Made by a program: the position numbers and the translations under genes. Of a DNA stretch of 64,000 nt, positions 25,687 through 33,969 are shown one piece after another. The stretch covers positions 62,001-126,000 of the forward strand of contig JAJFVF010000010.1 of assembly GCA_021371935.1 (NCBI GenBank), read 5' to 3'. A model generated the notes under the pieces. It made no database searches, was not told where the DNA came from, and saw only the letters and a program-made list of their open reading frames with translations. Source of the DNA: a bacterium. Lineage in GTDB: Bacteria; Armatimonadota; UBA5829. Positions within the stretch are counted from its first letter, which is position 1. Each line of letters begins with the position of its first letter.

Positions 25687-26604
25687 ATGAGAATTACCGG
25701 CACTTTTTTGGATGAGATAAGCGTCGATATCCCACACCAGAATTGGGGATATGCCGAATGGGACCTGGATTTTGCGGCAATGAAAGCCGTTGGGATAAAG
25801 ACCGTGATCCTTATTCGCTGTGGCTATATGCAGTGGATGACATTTCCGTCCAAAGTCCTTGGGCAGATGAGGGGTGGCTATAATCCGCCGGTGGATCTCG
25901 TCCGAATGTTCCTTGAGCTTGCCGCCAAGCATGATATGGCATTCTACTTTGGCCTGTATGATTCGTATGAATATGTGCAGAACAATCAACTCGATAAGGA
26001 ACTGGATATCAACCTTAAGCTCATAGACGAGGTTTGGGCTATGTATGGCGGCTATCCCGCCTTCAAGGGTTGGTATTTGACACATGAGTTCAGCCGTTTC
26101 AAGTCGGATGTGATGGACGTATATGCGTCGATCGGGCGGCATGCCAAGGAGGTCTCAGGTGGGCTTCCAATATTGATCTCTCCGTATATCGAGGGCAAAA
26201 AGATATTGTCTGAGGGCATGACTGCAATTACTCCAGAGCGGCACGAAGCAGAGTGGGACCAGATAATGTCTACGCTCAATGGAGCGGTGGATATAGTTGC
26301 GTTTCAGGATGGGCATGTGGATTTTAACGAGCTTGAGGAGTTTCTTGTCATTAATAAGGCGCTTGCCGATAAACATGGAATGCAGTGCTGGACCAATTCC
26401 GAGACATTCGACAGGGATATGCCGATCAAGTTCCCTCCGATCAAATGGGAAAAGCTGCTTCTTAAGCTCAATGCGGCTGAGAGGGCAGGCTATGAGAATG
26501 CTATCACGTTTGAGTTTTCACACTTTATGAGTCCGAACTCCTGCTATCCGCAGGCACACCATTTATACAAGAGATATTGTGAGCACTTCGGAATATCTAT
26601 ATAG
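25687..26604 (+). CDS. DUF4434 protein (TIM-barrel, glycosidase-like)
   Basis: 305 residues. The N-terminal block GTFLDEISVDIPHQNWG followed by AAMKAVGIKTVILIRCGYMQ is the DUF4434 hallmark. The rest reads as a TIM barrel with acidic and aromatic residues at strand ends (FYFGLYDS, GWYLTHEFS, ISPYIEG, VAFQDGHVDF, CWTNSETFD), which in this family are taken as glycoside-hydrolase-like active-site positions. No signal peptide, so it acts inside the cell. GAGG precedes the ATG. It is monocistronic, with a strong promoter. The substrate is unknown. Confidence 0.8.
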   Translation: MRITGTFLDEISVDIPHQNWGYAEWDLDFAAMKAVGIKTVILIRCGYMQWMTFPSKVLGQMRGGYNPPVDLVRMFLELAAKHDMAFYFGLYDSYEYVQNNQLDKELDINLKLIDEVWAMYGGYPAFKGWYLTHEFSRFKSDVMDVYASIGRHAKEVSGGLPILISPYIEGKKILSEGMTAITPERHEAEWDQIMSTLNGAVDIVAFQDGHVDFNELEEFLVINKALADKHGMQCWTNSETFDRDMPIKFPPIKWEKLLLKLNAAERAGYENAITFEFSHFMSPNSCYPQAHHLYKRYCEHFGISI

Positions 26605-26738
26605 ACGGAAAGCGCAATCAACACGAAGGTCTTGGTGGCTGTCATCCAGGAGACTCGGAATGGTGGTCTGCAACACAAGCACATAATGTTTGGATTGCTC
26701 CCTCATTCCGATATCCTGGGAGAAAAACAAAGTCCGGC

Positions 26739-27389
26739 TCATAGATTTTTTGGTATGTCATCGCAGCCAGGGCAAATGTCATGGCAGGTTACTCCGGCAG
26801 AGTAAAAACGCTCTTCGCGTGAAGCAAGCCATTCCTCCCGGAGCAGGTCACCGATCCATATATCGAACCATTGCCCGTGCGCATAATGCTCTCTTCGTAA
26901 AATGCCGACATCTTTGAATCCGACATGCTTGAGAGCTTTCTTGCTCGGTTCATTGCCGACCAGCACATATGCATATAACTTACTCAGACCGCCCGGAATG
27001 ATGCAGCTAAAGGCATAGTCCGTCGCGAGCATCTCCGCGACTGTGGCAATGCCCTTTCCCCACCATTGTTTATCGCCGATTAGGATGCCTAACTCAGCAT
27101 GACTGTGGGCAAAATCGATGGAATCGATGCCCATGGAGCCTACCAGGCTGCCATTTGCATATATTCCCCAGGTAACTGAGTCTCGGTTTTCGCTTACCCG
27201 TTTTAACCAGTCTCTCTCCTGCATTATAGACGCGGGATATTGCATCAGCATATAGTATCTGACTCGATTGTCATTTATCCATTCGCTGAACTGCCGTATG
27301 GCTGCTTCCTCATCTTTGAGGAGGCCGAGTTCCAGATTTACTGTGCCATCTCCACGATCATAGGTTGCTACAAGTTTTGGTCCAAACAA
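26739..27389 (-). CDS. GNAT N-acetyltransferase (RimJ/RimL-like)
   Basis: 216 residues. The acetyl-CoA-binding region is IGDKQWWGKGIATVAEMLA (about residues 105-123), followed by YAYVLVGNEPSKKALKHVGF, the typical RimJ/RimL sequence (N-xxS-xxxxxKxGF). The acceptor could be a ribosomal protein N-terminus or a small molecule. A 35-residue C-terminal tail with three Cys (TCHDICPGC) is unusual for the family and might bind metal; this is inference. It faces the DUF4434 gene, with 134 nt between the two stops and no clear terminator. Confidence 0.85.
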   Translation of the reverse strand: MFGPKLVATYDRGDGTVNLELGLLKDEEAAIRQFSEWINDNRVRYYMLMQYPASIMQERDWLKRVSENRDSVTWGIYANGSLVGSMGIDSIDFAHSHAELGILIGDKQWWGKGIATVAEMLATDYAFSCIIPGGLSKLYAYVLVGNEPSKKALKHVGFKDVGILRREHYAHGQWFDIWIGDLLREEWLASREERFYSAGVTCHDICPGCDDIPKNL

Positions 27390-27548
27390 GATTTCTCTCC
27401 AGATGTGTAAGTAAGTGACATTTTAGCACATAGTGGGTTTCATTGACATCTGTATCTAGATACTATATTTCAACTGAGCCCGGTGCAGTATGGGAGCTGC
27501 TTTTGCAGTTCTGATAGTGCGTCGGGCTTTGATGATTTTGGGAGTGTG

Positions 27549-27619
27549 TTGTTCGACGGCTTCGGCAGCGAGATTGCCGAATTAATAGGCTATACGAGAT
27601 TTGCTGCTACCGAAGCAAC
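27549..27619. repeat. TIR-type dispersed repeat R, copy 1
   Basis: About 71 bp. It begins near CGGCTTCGGCAGCGAGAT, has a middle related to ATTGACAGGCTATGCGAGAT, and ends GCTGCTACCGAAGCAAC, the imperfect inverse of the start. The end lies 20 nt before TATAAT (27640..27645), the likely -10 box of the gene at 27680. The remainder of 27390..27679 shows nothing else. Confidence 0.7.
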
Positions 27620-27679
27620 AAAACAGGCTCGACCTATGCTATAATGCTGTTCAAAATCACATAGCATAAAAGGTATCCT

Positions 27680-28489
27680 ATGATTATTGAGCTTGAGCCA
27701 AACGCCTTTCGAACTGTAGTTCCATTGTTTGATACGTTGTATATAAAATTTGTTATCAACGCTTTAGTAGCGGGCAATTGCCACGGCAGAATATGGGTAG
27801 ATGATCCGACAGACCCGAAATCTGTTTTTCTTTGGAACAAGGGTCCACAATACTACGTTGCAGGATGCGCAGACAACAAGATATTTAACGACGCTATCAA
27901 ACAAGTAATCATCCACGAAATTGCACCTGCACCTGATTCCTATATGATAGTCTATTACAGCTCAGATGCCTGGGCCGATAGACTTCCAGACATTTTCTCA
28001 GAGCGGGTTTTAGTAAAAGCTCCACGCTATCTTTATGAATTGGATACTCTGAAAATACCTGATTGGCACGAGCATGTTCCTCAAGGCTGCCAAATAGTCC
28101 CGATAAACCGGCAGCTACTTGCCGAAACTCATCTTGCAAACTTGGAACAAGTAACAGATGAAATCAAGTTCATGTGGCCATCTATCGACTTGTTTTTTGA
28201 AAGAGCATTCGGATTTTGTGCGTTACATAATGATCAGATTGTCTGCTGGTGCACAGGCGAGTATGTTTATGACAACCACATCGGAATAGGCATTGAGACC
28301 GTAGAGAATTACCAGCACAAAGGTTTTGCAACTCTTACAGCCTCCGCTTTTGCTGAACATTGCATTTCAAATAACATCAAAGCTCATTGGGACTGTTGGG
28401 CACGAAATACCCCATCTTCTCTGACAGCAGAGAAAGTTGGCTTTTGCAAAGTAGCCGACTACACTGTCTTTTGGGGTCAAATAGATTGA
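27680..28489 (+). CDS. GNAT-family acetyltransferase (GNAT_acetyltran type)
   Basis: 269 residues. The N-terminal 130 residues form the less conserved half, with RIWVDDPTDPKSVFLWN and YYVAGCADN; the C-terminal GNAT half has VCWCTGEYVYDNHIGIGIET, then the acetyl-CoA segment YQHKGFATLTASAFAEHC and HWDCWARNTPSSLTAEKVGF. This fits the PF12746 group found widely in Firmicutes and others, with unknown acceptors. A TATAAT lies 35 nt before the ATG and AAAGG just before it. It is flanked on both sides by copies of repeat R. Confidence 0.82.
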   Translation: MIIELEPNAFRTVVPLFDTLYIKFVINALVAGNCHGRIWVDDPTDPKSVFLWNKGPQYYVAGCADNKIFNDAIKQVIIHEIAPAPDSYMIVYYSSDAWADRLPDIFSERVLVKAPRYLYELDTLKIPDWHEHVPQGCQIVPINRQLLAETHLANLEQVTDEIKFMWPSIDLFFERAFGFCALHNDQIVCWCTGEYVYDNHIGIGIETVENYQHKGFATLTASAFAEHCISNNIKAHWDCWARNTPSSLTAEKVGFCKVADYTVFWGQID

Positions 28490-28520
28490 TAATTTCCCTT
28501 AGTATCTATCAATCCAATAT

Positions 28521-28590
28521 TTCGGCGACTTCGGCAGCGAGATAGCTGGAAATTGACAGGCTGTGCGAGATTGGCTGTTGCCGAAGCAAC
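28521..28590. repeat. TIR-type dispersed repeat R, copy 2
   Basis: 70 bp, closely matching 29717..29782. Starts CGACTTCGGCAGCGAGATAG, contains AATTGACAGGCTGTGCGAGA, and ends TTGCCGAAGCAAC. It lies between the acetyltransferase gene and the sigma-54-type promoter. Confidence 0.75.
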
Positions 28591-28607
28591 TAAAGGCAGT
28601 AATTATT

Positions 28608-28623
28608 TGGCATGAATCTTGCA
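28608..28623 (+). promoter_or_regulatory. Sigma-54 (-24/-12) promoter of PEP-CTERM gene
   Basis: TGGCATGAATCTTGCA fits TGGCACG-N4-TTGCW with GG and GC exactly spaced. Transcription would start about 12 nt after the GC, giving a leader of about 40 nt before the start at 28675. PEP-CTERM genes are known to be driven by sigma-54 with the regulator PrsR. No prsK/prsR gene is in the window. Confidence 0.7.
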
Positions 28624-28674
28624 GGCATTATTATGATAATGGATGAGTCAGATGCCTGATGGTAGGAGGAAGTG

Positions 28675-29658
28675 ATGTCGATACGAACATATGCATTAAT
28701 GCTAATGGCGGTTTTGATCTCGGTTACACCGGCTCAGGCGGATGTATACAATCTGGGCGCCGGATATACAAATCTTGAAACAGTATTTGTGGGTGATCCG
28801 GGCAATACGGGCGAGCTTTCAGGATTAAGCGCCGGAGGATATGGCACTGATCGAATCTGCGGTTCGGTCGATTATACTTACAGCATTGGCAAGTATGAAG
28901 TAACCGCCAAGCAATACACCGATTTCCTCAACTCCAAGGCAAAGTCCGACCCCTATGGTCTATATAGTACCAGTATGGCAAATGGCTGTCATATTCAGCG
29001 AACTGGAACATACGGAGACTACAGCTATATAGTGGAAGATGATTGGGCGAATCGACCGGTAAACTATGTGAGCTATTGGGATGCCTGCAGATTTACCAAT
29101 TGGCTTGGTAACGGCCAGAAAGATGGCGATACCGAGACCGGGGCATATACTCTAGACGGCTACACTGGCAACAAAGGGATTACTATTCAGAGAAATGCCG
29201 GTTGGAAGTGGGCCGTTACCAGTGAGGACGAATGGTATAAGGCCGCCTACTACAAGGGTGGCGGGACCGATGCCGGTTACTGGGACTATCCCCACCAAAG
29301 CGATTTCATCGACACCGGCATGGCCAACTATTATTCTTCTGTGGGACATACGACCAGCGTCGGCTCCTATGCGTATGCCAGTGCATACGGCACATACGAT
29401 CAGGGCGGTAATCTCTGGGAGTGGAACGAGACTGTGTACGAGGATACGTATTACGATCTCCGCGGTCTCCGCGGCGGCATGCTCGACAGTTTCGACCGTG
29501 ACCTAAAGGCGACATTCCGCCATAGCATGGGTGCTCCATCGGGTGAAGAATCCAATATAGGCTTTCGTGTCTCAGCAGCAGTCCCCGAGCCATCCTCGAT
29601 CATCGTTTTACTTGGCGGAATGGCAGGACTTTGGGGAATAAAACGGCGCTCTAGATAA
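28675..29658 (+). CDS. Exported SUMF1-like protein with PEP-CTERM anchor
   Basis: 327 residues from ATG 28675 (AGGAGG 5 nt before). A signal peptide (about 20 residues, ending TPAQA) is followed by a formylglycine-generating-enzyme (SUMF1) fold with RPVNYVSYWDACRFTNWLG, VTSEDEWYKAAYYKGG, GGNLWEWNE and ESNIGFRVS. The active-site Cys pair of true sulfatase-activating enzymes is absent, so a structural or binding role is more likely. The C-terminus VPEPSSIIVLLGGMAGLW then KRRSR is a PEP-CTERM sorting signal, handled by exosortase and associated with exopolysaccharide. The promoter is sigma-54-type. Confidence 0.88.
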   Translation: MSIRTYALMLMAVLISVTPAQADVYNLGAGYTNLETVFVGDPGNTGELSGLSAGGYGTDRICGSVDYTYSIGKYEVTAKQYTDFLNSKAKSDPYGLYSTSMANGCHIQRTGTYGDYSYIVEDDWANRPVNYVSYWDACRFTNWLGNGQKDGDTETGAYTLDGYTGNKGITIQRNAGWKWAVTSEDEWYKAAYYKGGGTDAGYWDYPHQSDFIDTGMANYYSSVGHTTSVGSYAYASAYGTYDQGGNLWEWNETVYEDTYYDLRGLRGGMLDSFDRDLKATFRHSMGAPSGEESNIGFRVSAAVPEPSSIIVLLGGMAGLWGIKRRSR

Positions 29659-29716
29659 AAACGAGAATTCTCGCAAGAGCTTAGTAGATTATCGCTGACT
29701 AATTACTGTGCTATTC

Positions 29717-29782
29717 GTTGCTTCGGCAGCGAGATAGCTGTAAATTGACAGGCTATGCAAGATTGGCTGCTACCGAAGCAAC
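29717..29782. repeat. TIR-type dispersed repeat R, copy 3
   Basis: 66 bp and the cleanest copy: GTTGCTTCGGCAGC at the left and GCTACCGAAGCAAC at the right as near-perfect terminal inverted repeats, with ATAGCTGTAAATTGACAGGC inside. No transposase frame fits, so it is a non-autonomous, MITE-like element. It lies between the PEP-CTERM gene and the rpoD terminator. Confidence 0.78.
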
Positions 29783-29831
29783 TTGTGAAGTTGAAATAAT
29801 CAATACAAAATCTCAAATACTAAATCAGTCA

Positions 29832-29860
29832 AAAAGCCCACCTCATAAAGGCGGGCTTTT
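29832..29860. terminator. Bidirectional terminator between PEP-CTERM gene and rpoD
   Basis: AAAAGCCC (29832..29839) pairs with GGGCTTTT (29853..29860), with an inner CCT/AGG pair. A and T runs on both sides let it work for both converging genes. Confidence 0.85.
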
Positions 29861-29894
29861 AACTCACAACTCATTAACACAAAACTCGAAACTA

Positions 29895-31001
29895 TTATTC
29901 GAGATAATCTCGCAGTTTCTTGCTCCGGCTCGGGTGTCGGAGCTTCTTCAGCGCTTTGGCTTCGATCTGGCGGATGCGCTCGCGAGTGACCTTGAAGTGT
30001 CTGCCGACCTCTTCAAGGGTGCGTGAGTAGCCGTCATCCAGACCGAAACGCATCTTCAGCACGTCGCGCTCGCGGGGAGTCAGTTTATTGAGAGACTCCT
30101 CGATCTTTTCGCGCAGGATCATATTGGATGCCGCCTCAGCAGGCGATATCGCTTCCTGATCCTCTATAAAGTCGGCCAGATGGCTGTCCTCTTCCTCGCC
30201 GATTGGCGTTTCAAGTGAAAGCGGCTCCGGCGCGATTCGTATGATCTCGCTTACCCTGTCAGTCGGGATGCCCATTTCGCGGGCGATCTCGTCCGAGGTG
30301 GGCGCTCTACCAAGGTCCTGCAGCAGTTGGCTGGAGGTCTTGATATACCGGTTGATCGTCTCGACCATGTGGACCGGGATTCGGATCGTTCGGCCCTGGT
30401 CCGCTATTGCACGGGTGATGGCCTGTCTGATCCACCATGTGGCGTATGTGCTGAACTTGTATCCTTTGCGATAGTCGAACTTCTCGACCGCGCGTATAAG
30501 GCCGATGTTGCCCTCCTGGATCAGATCAGGGAAGCTCATTCCCCGGCCAGAATATCTCTTTGCAATGCTTACAACCAGTCTGAGGTTGGCTTCCGTGAGG
30601 ACGGCCTTCGCCTCTTCATTACCCACCTCGATCTTCTTTGCAAGCGAAATCTCCTCATCCATCGTAAGAAGCGGAGTCTTGCCGATCTCTCGCAGCCACA
30701 TCCGAACGGAGTCGTCCAGGGGCATGCCTTCCATCTCGGTCAGGTCGACCTCGGCGGCCTCGCCCTCCTTGGCACCATGCTCTTCCTCATCGGTTTCATC
30801 AAAGCCCTGCGGCTCCTTGATCCTCTCGACTATGCGAATCCCTTCGTCCGCAAAGGTCTGCAAGATGTCATCGACTTGCTCCGCGCTGAGGTCCTCGTGG
30901 CTGAGGGCATCGTTGATCTGATCGTATGTCAGAGCACCGTTTCGCTTGCCCTCTTCTATAAGCTTGTGCAGTTTCTCACTGCCCTTCATCTCAACAGCCA
31001 C
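29895..31001 (-). CDS. rpoD: Primary RNA polymerase sigma factor RpoD (SigA)
   Basis: 368 residues, the short SigA form. Region 1.2 begins near [17 protein letters not shown]; region 2 has [37 protein letters not shown] and [13 protein letters not shown]; region 3 and region 4 follow, with [15 protein letters not shown] and the -35 helix [18 protein letters not shown]. An acidic stretch lies near residues 65-85. It serves housekeeping TTGACA/TATAAT promoters, several of which are visible in this window. GTG start with AAGGGAG 9 nt upstream. It follows dnaG on the same strand, the classic dnaG-rpoD order. Confidence 0.96.
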   Translation of the reverse strand: MAVEMKGSEKLHKLIEEGKRNGALTYDQINDALSHEDLSAEQVDDILQTFADEGIRIVERIKEPQGFDETDEEEHGAKEGEAAEVDLTEMEGMPLDDSVRMWLREIGKTPLLTMDEEISLAKKIEVGNEEAKAVLTEANLRLVVSIAKRYSGRGMSFPDLIQEGNIGLIRAVEKFDYRKGYKFSTYATWWIRQAITRAIADQGRTIRIPVHMVETINRYIKTSSQLLQDLGRAPTSDEIAREMGIPTDRVSEIIRIAPEPLSLETPIGEEEDSHLADFIEDQEAISPAEAASNMILREKIEESLNKLTPRERDVLKMRFGLDDGYSRTLEEVGRHFKVTRERIRQIEAKALKKLRHPSRSKKLRDYLE

Positions 31002-31107
31002 TTAAATCATCTCCCTTCAACCGGCGGAGCATGACCAGATTTATACCACTCGTATATTTGATCATAATGCTGGTTAATTACCTATATAGAACAGCAGCCA
31101 CTTTTTG

Positions 31108-32922
31108 CTAACGCCGCCATGGACTGGACGTTTCTTTGACCAGTTTTGCCCATTCTTCATACTCAGGATCGTCACGCTTGATTTCACCTGCTTGAATCTT
31201 GTCGGCCAGAGCGCGCATCCGCTGACGCTGTTCATTTTTTTTATGTTTTTGTATTACCTGGATCAACTTATCGGCCGGATGATTAAGCTCGGAATCATCT
31301 ATATCCATAAGCAGGTCCATAAGCAATTTCTCACAAGCAGTATCCGCGATCTGAGATCGCAACTGCTCCATGTTAATTTTTCCCGTCTCGGAGTAGAGTC
31401 TACTCACAGCCTTCGCCAAAAGGCGTGTCTGCTCTCCACTAAACTCCTTCGGCGAAAACACCTCAAATACCTTGCTTGCATCAAGGTTTTGAAGAATTAT
31501 TATACCCAATAATAAACGTTCCGAACGTTCGACCAGACTCGGCTTCGCTAGAGGCTTCTGCGCCGACCCATTAGTTTCCTTCATTACTTTTTCAGGCCGA
31601 TATTTTGTGCTTCTGGCAACTTTTGCCCGGGCATTATTAACCTCAGCCCTTAAATGATCTTCTGCAAGAGTCGTGCCGGTACTGAAGTTCGGATGATATT
31701 TTGCAAGACTTCTTATCAACCTTTCGCGGTCCACAACGCTGTCGATCTCGGCCAGGACCAATGCGATCTCTTTGAGCGCGTTTGCTTTGCCCTCGTCGGA
31801 GTGCATATCGTGCTTATCGACAATCAGCCTGATCTTGAAATCCGGTATGGGCACCGCCGATGCGATCACGTTAGCAAAACCCGACACATTGCCTCCACGA
31901 AGCATGCTGTCCGGATCCTCGCCTTTGGGCATACTCAATATACGAGTATTGAAGCCCGCGCGTTCAAAAATCGGTGAACTCCTCAGGGCGGCTTTCATGC
32001 CCGCCGAATCAGAGTCGAACGAGAGGATCACGTTTTTCGTGAACCTCGCAATAACATTTACGTGTTCTTCGGTGAGAGCCGTTCCCAGCGTTGCCACAGT
32101 GTTTTCAAATCCAGCCTCCTGTGCGGCGATCACGTCCATATAGCCTTCAACTATTAAGACGCTGTCAGACGACGTAATAGCCTTTCTGGCAAAGTTGAGG
32201 CCGTACAAAGTCCGATTTTTGATGAACAGCGGCGTCTCCGGCGAGTTGAGATACTTCGGCTCGCCATCTCCCATCACCCTTCCGCCGAAACCGATCACCC
32301 GTTCCTGCGAGTCCAGGATCGGAAACATCAGGCGGTCTCGAAATACATCGTAAAAACCCTGCGAACTCTCTCGCGGCTTGATAAGCCCCGCCTTCACGGC
32401 ATCCGCCGGGCTGACACGTTCCTGCTTGAGATAATTGAGCAGGTTGTCCCAACCATCGAGCGCATAGCCCAGCTTGTATTTTTCAACGGTCGAGTCGACA
32501 ATGCCGCGTTTTGCAAGATACTCTTTAGCTTTTGACGAGCCTGCCAGCATCTTCCGAAAGAAAGTGCACGCCAGATTGTTTGCCCTGAACAGGCGCTCCC
32601 GTTCGCTTAATGCTCTGGCGGCCTGCTGTGAGCGCTCAATCGTGACACCGACCTTTCGCGCAAGCTGTTCAACGGCCTCGCCGAATGTCAGGTTTTCAAT
32701 TTTTTGCACAAAAGAAAAGACGTCTCCTCCTTCGCCGCACCCGAAACACTTCCAAAGCTGGCGGTCCGGGTCAACATTAAAGGACGGCGTCTTTTCATTG
32801 TGAAAAGGGCACAGGCCCTTATAGGTTCTGCCTGTCTTCCGCAGAGCTACATGCGCGGAGATTATCTCCACCAGGTCGCACCGTTCGCGGATCTCCTCCA
32901 CGGGGTAGCGGAAGGTGTTCAA
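31108..32922 (-). CDS. dnaG: DNA primase DnaG
   Basis: 604 residues. An N-terminal CHC2 zinc finger (CPFHNEKTPSFNV...CFGCGEGG, about residues 40-65), the RNA-polymerase core, the Toprim acidic motifs (VLIVEGYMDVIAA; FDSDSAGMKAA), and a C-terminal helicase-binding part. It makes RNA primers at the replication fork. TTG start. Length is normal. It is followed after 106 nt by rpoD. Confidence 0.96.
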   Translation of the reverse strand: MNTFRYPVEEIRERCDLVEIISAHVALRKTGRTYKGLCPFHNEKTPSFNVDPDRQLWKCFGCGEGGDVFSFVQKIENLTFGEAVEQLARKVGVTIERSQQAARALSERERLFRANNLACTFFRKMLAGSSKAKEYLAKRGIVDSTVEKYKLGYALDGWDNLLNYLKQERVSPADAVKAGLIKPRESSQGFYDVFRDRLMFPILDSQERVIGFGGRVMGDGEPKYLNSPETPLFIKNRTLYGLNFARKAITSSDSVLIVEGYMDVIAAQEAGFENTVATLGTALTEEHVNVIARFTKNVILSFDSDSAGMKAALRSSPIFERAGFNTRILSMPKGEDPDSMLRGGNVSGFANVIASAVPIPDFKIRLIVDKHDMHSDEGKANALKEIALVLAEIDSVVDRERLIRSLAKYHPNFSTGTTLAEDHLRAEVNNARAKVARSTKYRPEKVMKETNGSAQKPLAKPSLVERSERLLLGIIILQNLDASKVFEVFSPKEFSGEQTRLLAKAVSRLYSETGKINMEQLRSQIADTACEKLLMDLLMDIDDSELNHPADKLIQVIQKHKKNEQRQRMRALADKIQAGEIKRDDPEYEEWAKLVKETSSPWRR

Positions 32923-32961
32923 TTCAATTCACCTTTTCATGGTCGGATAGTCCGATGGTCG

Positions 32962-33029
32962 GATGGTTTGATGGTCAAGACTAAGGACGTAAGTTCAAAA
33001 CCATCAAACTATCAGTCTATCAAACCATC
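32962..33029. repeat. Inverted GATGGTTTGAT repeat
   Basis: GATGGTTTGAT (32962..32972) and ATCAAACCATC (33019..33029) are inverse, with further partial copies of GATGGT/ACCATC around them. It lies in the short gap between dnaG and the upstream secreted-protein gene and may be a decayed hairpin element or terminator. Confidence 0.5.
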
Positions 33030-33050
33030 AAACCTAAACACATAAAAATC

Positions 33051-33887
33051 TTACTTAAGAGTAATATCATTCGGGACCATAGCGATGGTCACACCGACGA
33101 GTTTGTTCTTAAGGAATGTATACAGTGCTCTGTTCTTGTTTACGTAGCTCGCTCGCAGAAACCGGCCTACATACTTCTGGTTCTCAGGGTAACCGCATAC
33201 CCATAGCGCAAGTTTATAAGTATCGCCGAGTTGAAGCCCGCTCTTTGTCTTGGACAGACCCCATGGTCCCGCGCCGCCGACAGTGATCTGTGTGACCAAG
33301 CCGTCGGTGATAATGAACTCCAGTGTGATGCCGTTTTGGAGGTCGTAGGTCCATGTGACCTCTTCTTCAGAAAGAGCTGCGCTCGACCCTCCGGTTGACT
33401 GAGACTGTGTTGGAGCCCCCTCGCCGGGCATAGTCATACCGGGCAGAGCCGGCAGGCCGCCGGATGTCGTGCCCATAATGGGGTTCTGCAGTCCGACCAT
33501 ACTCGCTGCCATGTTGACGCCCGAAGCAGCCGACGCGTAAGGGTTATATGTTCCACCTGCCACAGGCATCGCCGACGTATAGGCAGGTCCGCCTTCAGGT
33601 GTGGCGTTCTGATCCGTCTGTGGAGAGCCGACCGTGACCCTGGATGGGTTGCCCCACTTGCCGAGTATTTCTCTTGCCGGACGTCCAAGGCGGATACCGG
33701 CGAGACTGTCTTCGGGAACACCGGTTTTGTAGAAAGCCCGTCCCTTTGTAACAGATGAGCCTTTGATGATCTTTGCCGGCACGTATACTTTTGACGAACC
33801 CTTGGCTGCCCATAGACTGCCTGAAGCCAATGAAGATATTAATACTGCCCCTGCCAATATGACAGATGCTCTCCGAATCAAGAACAT
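33051..33887 (-). CDS. Secreted protein with SmpA/OmlA-like features, unknown
   Basis: 278 residues from ATG 33887, preferred because GAGGAG lies 10 nt before it and a clean signal peptide follows (MFLIRRASVILAGAVLISSL, cleavage after SLWA). An early block LAGIRLGRPAREILGKWGNP resembles the G-x-S/P-...-G-x-P motif of SmpA/BamE-like repeats, and a second similar block (GLQLGDTYKLALWVCGYPEN) is near the end. Between them lies a low-complexity stretch rich in Gly, Pro, Ala and Met (about 75 residues). A BamE-like fold split by a linker is a guess. It follows the NodB gene by 82 nt on the same strand. Confidence 0.72.
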   Translation of the reverse strand: MFLIRRASVILAGAVLISSLASGSLWAAKGSSKVYVPAKIIKGSSVTKGRAFYKTGVPEDSLAGIRLGRPAREILGKWGNPSRVTVGSPQTDQNATPEGGPAYTSAMPVAGGTYNPYASAASGVNMAASMVGLQNPIMGTTSGGLPALPGMTMPGEGAPTQSQSTGGSSAALSEEEVTWTYDLQNGITLEFIITDGLVTQITVGGAGPWGLSKTKSGLQLGDTYKLALWVCGYPENQKYVGRFLRASYVNKNRALYTFLKNKLVGVTIAMVPNDITLK

Positions 33888-33969
33888 GGAACCTAACTCC
33901 TCAGTTTGCGAGACGACTCGCTGTCTTATAGCACTTATACTTCTCATCGCCGTTTTCCTTCGCCTTCGG

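Noticed and set aside
28675-29658. Active formylglycine-generating enzyme for sulfatases
   Set aside because: The catalytic cysteines are missing, no sulfatase gene is near, and the PEP-CTERM tail points to a surface role.
27549-29782. Array of repeats with regular genes between, considered as a CRISPR or integron cassette array
   Set aside because: The repeats are single units separated by whole genes with their own promoters, with no spacers, integrase or attC core sites.
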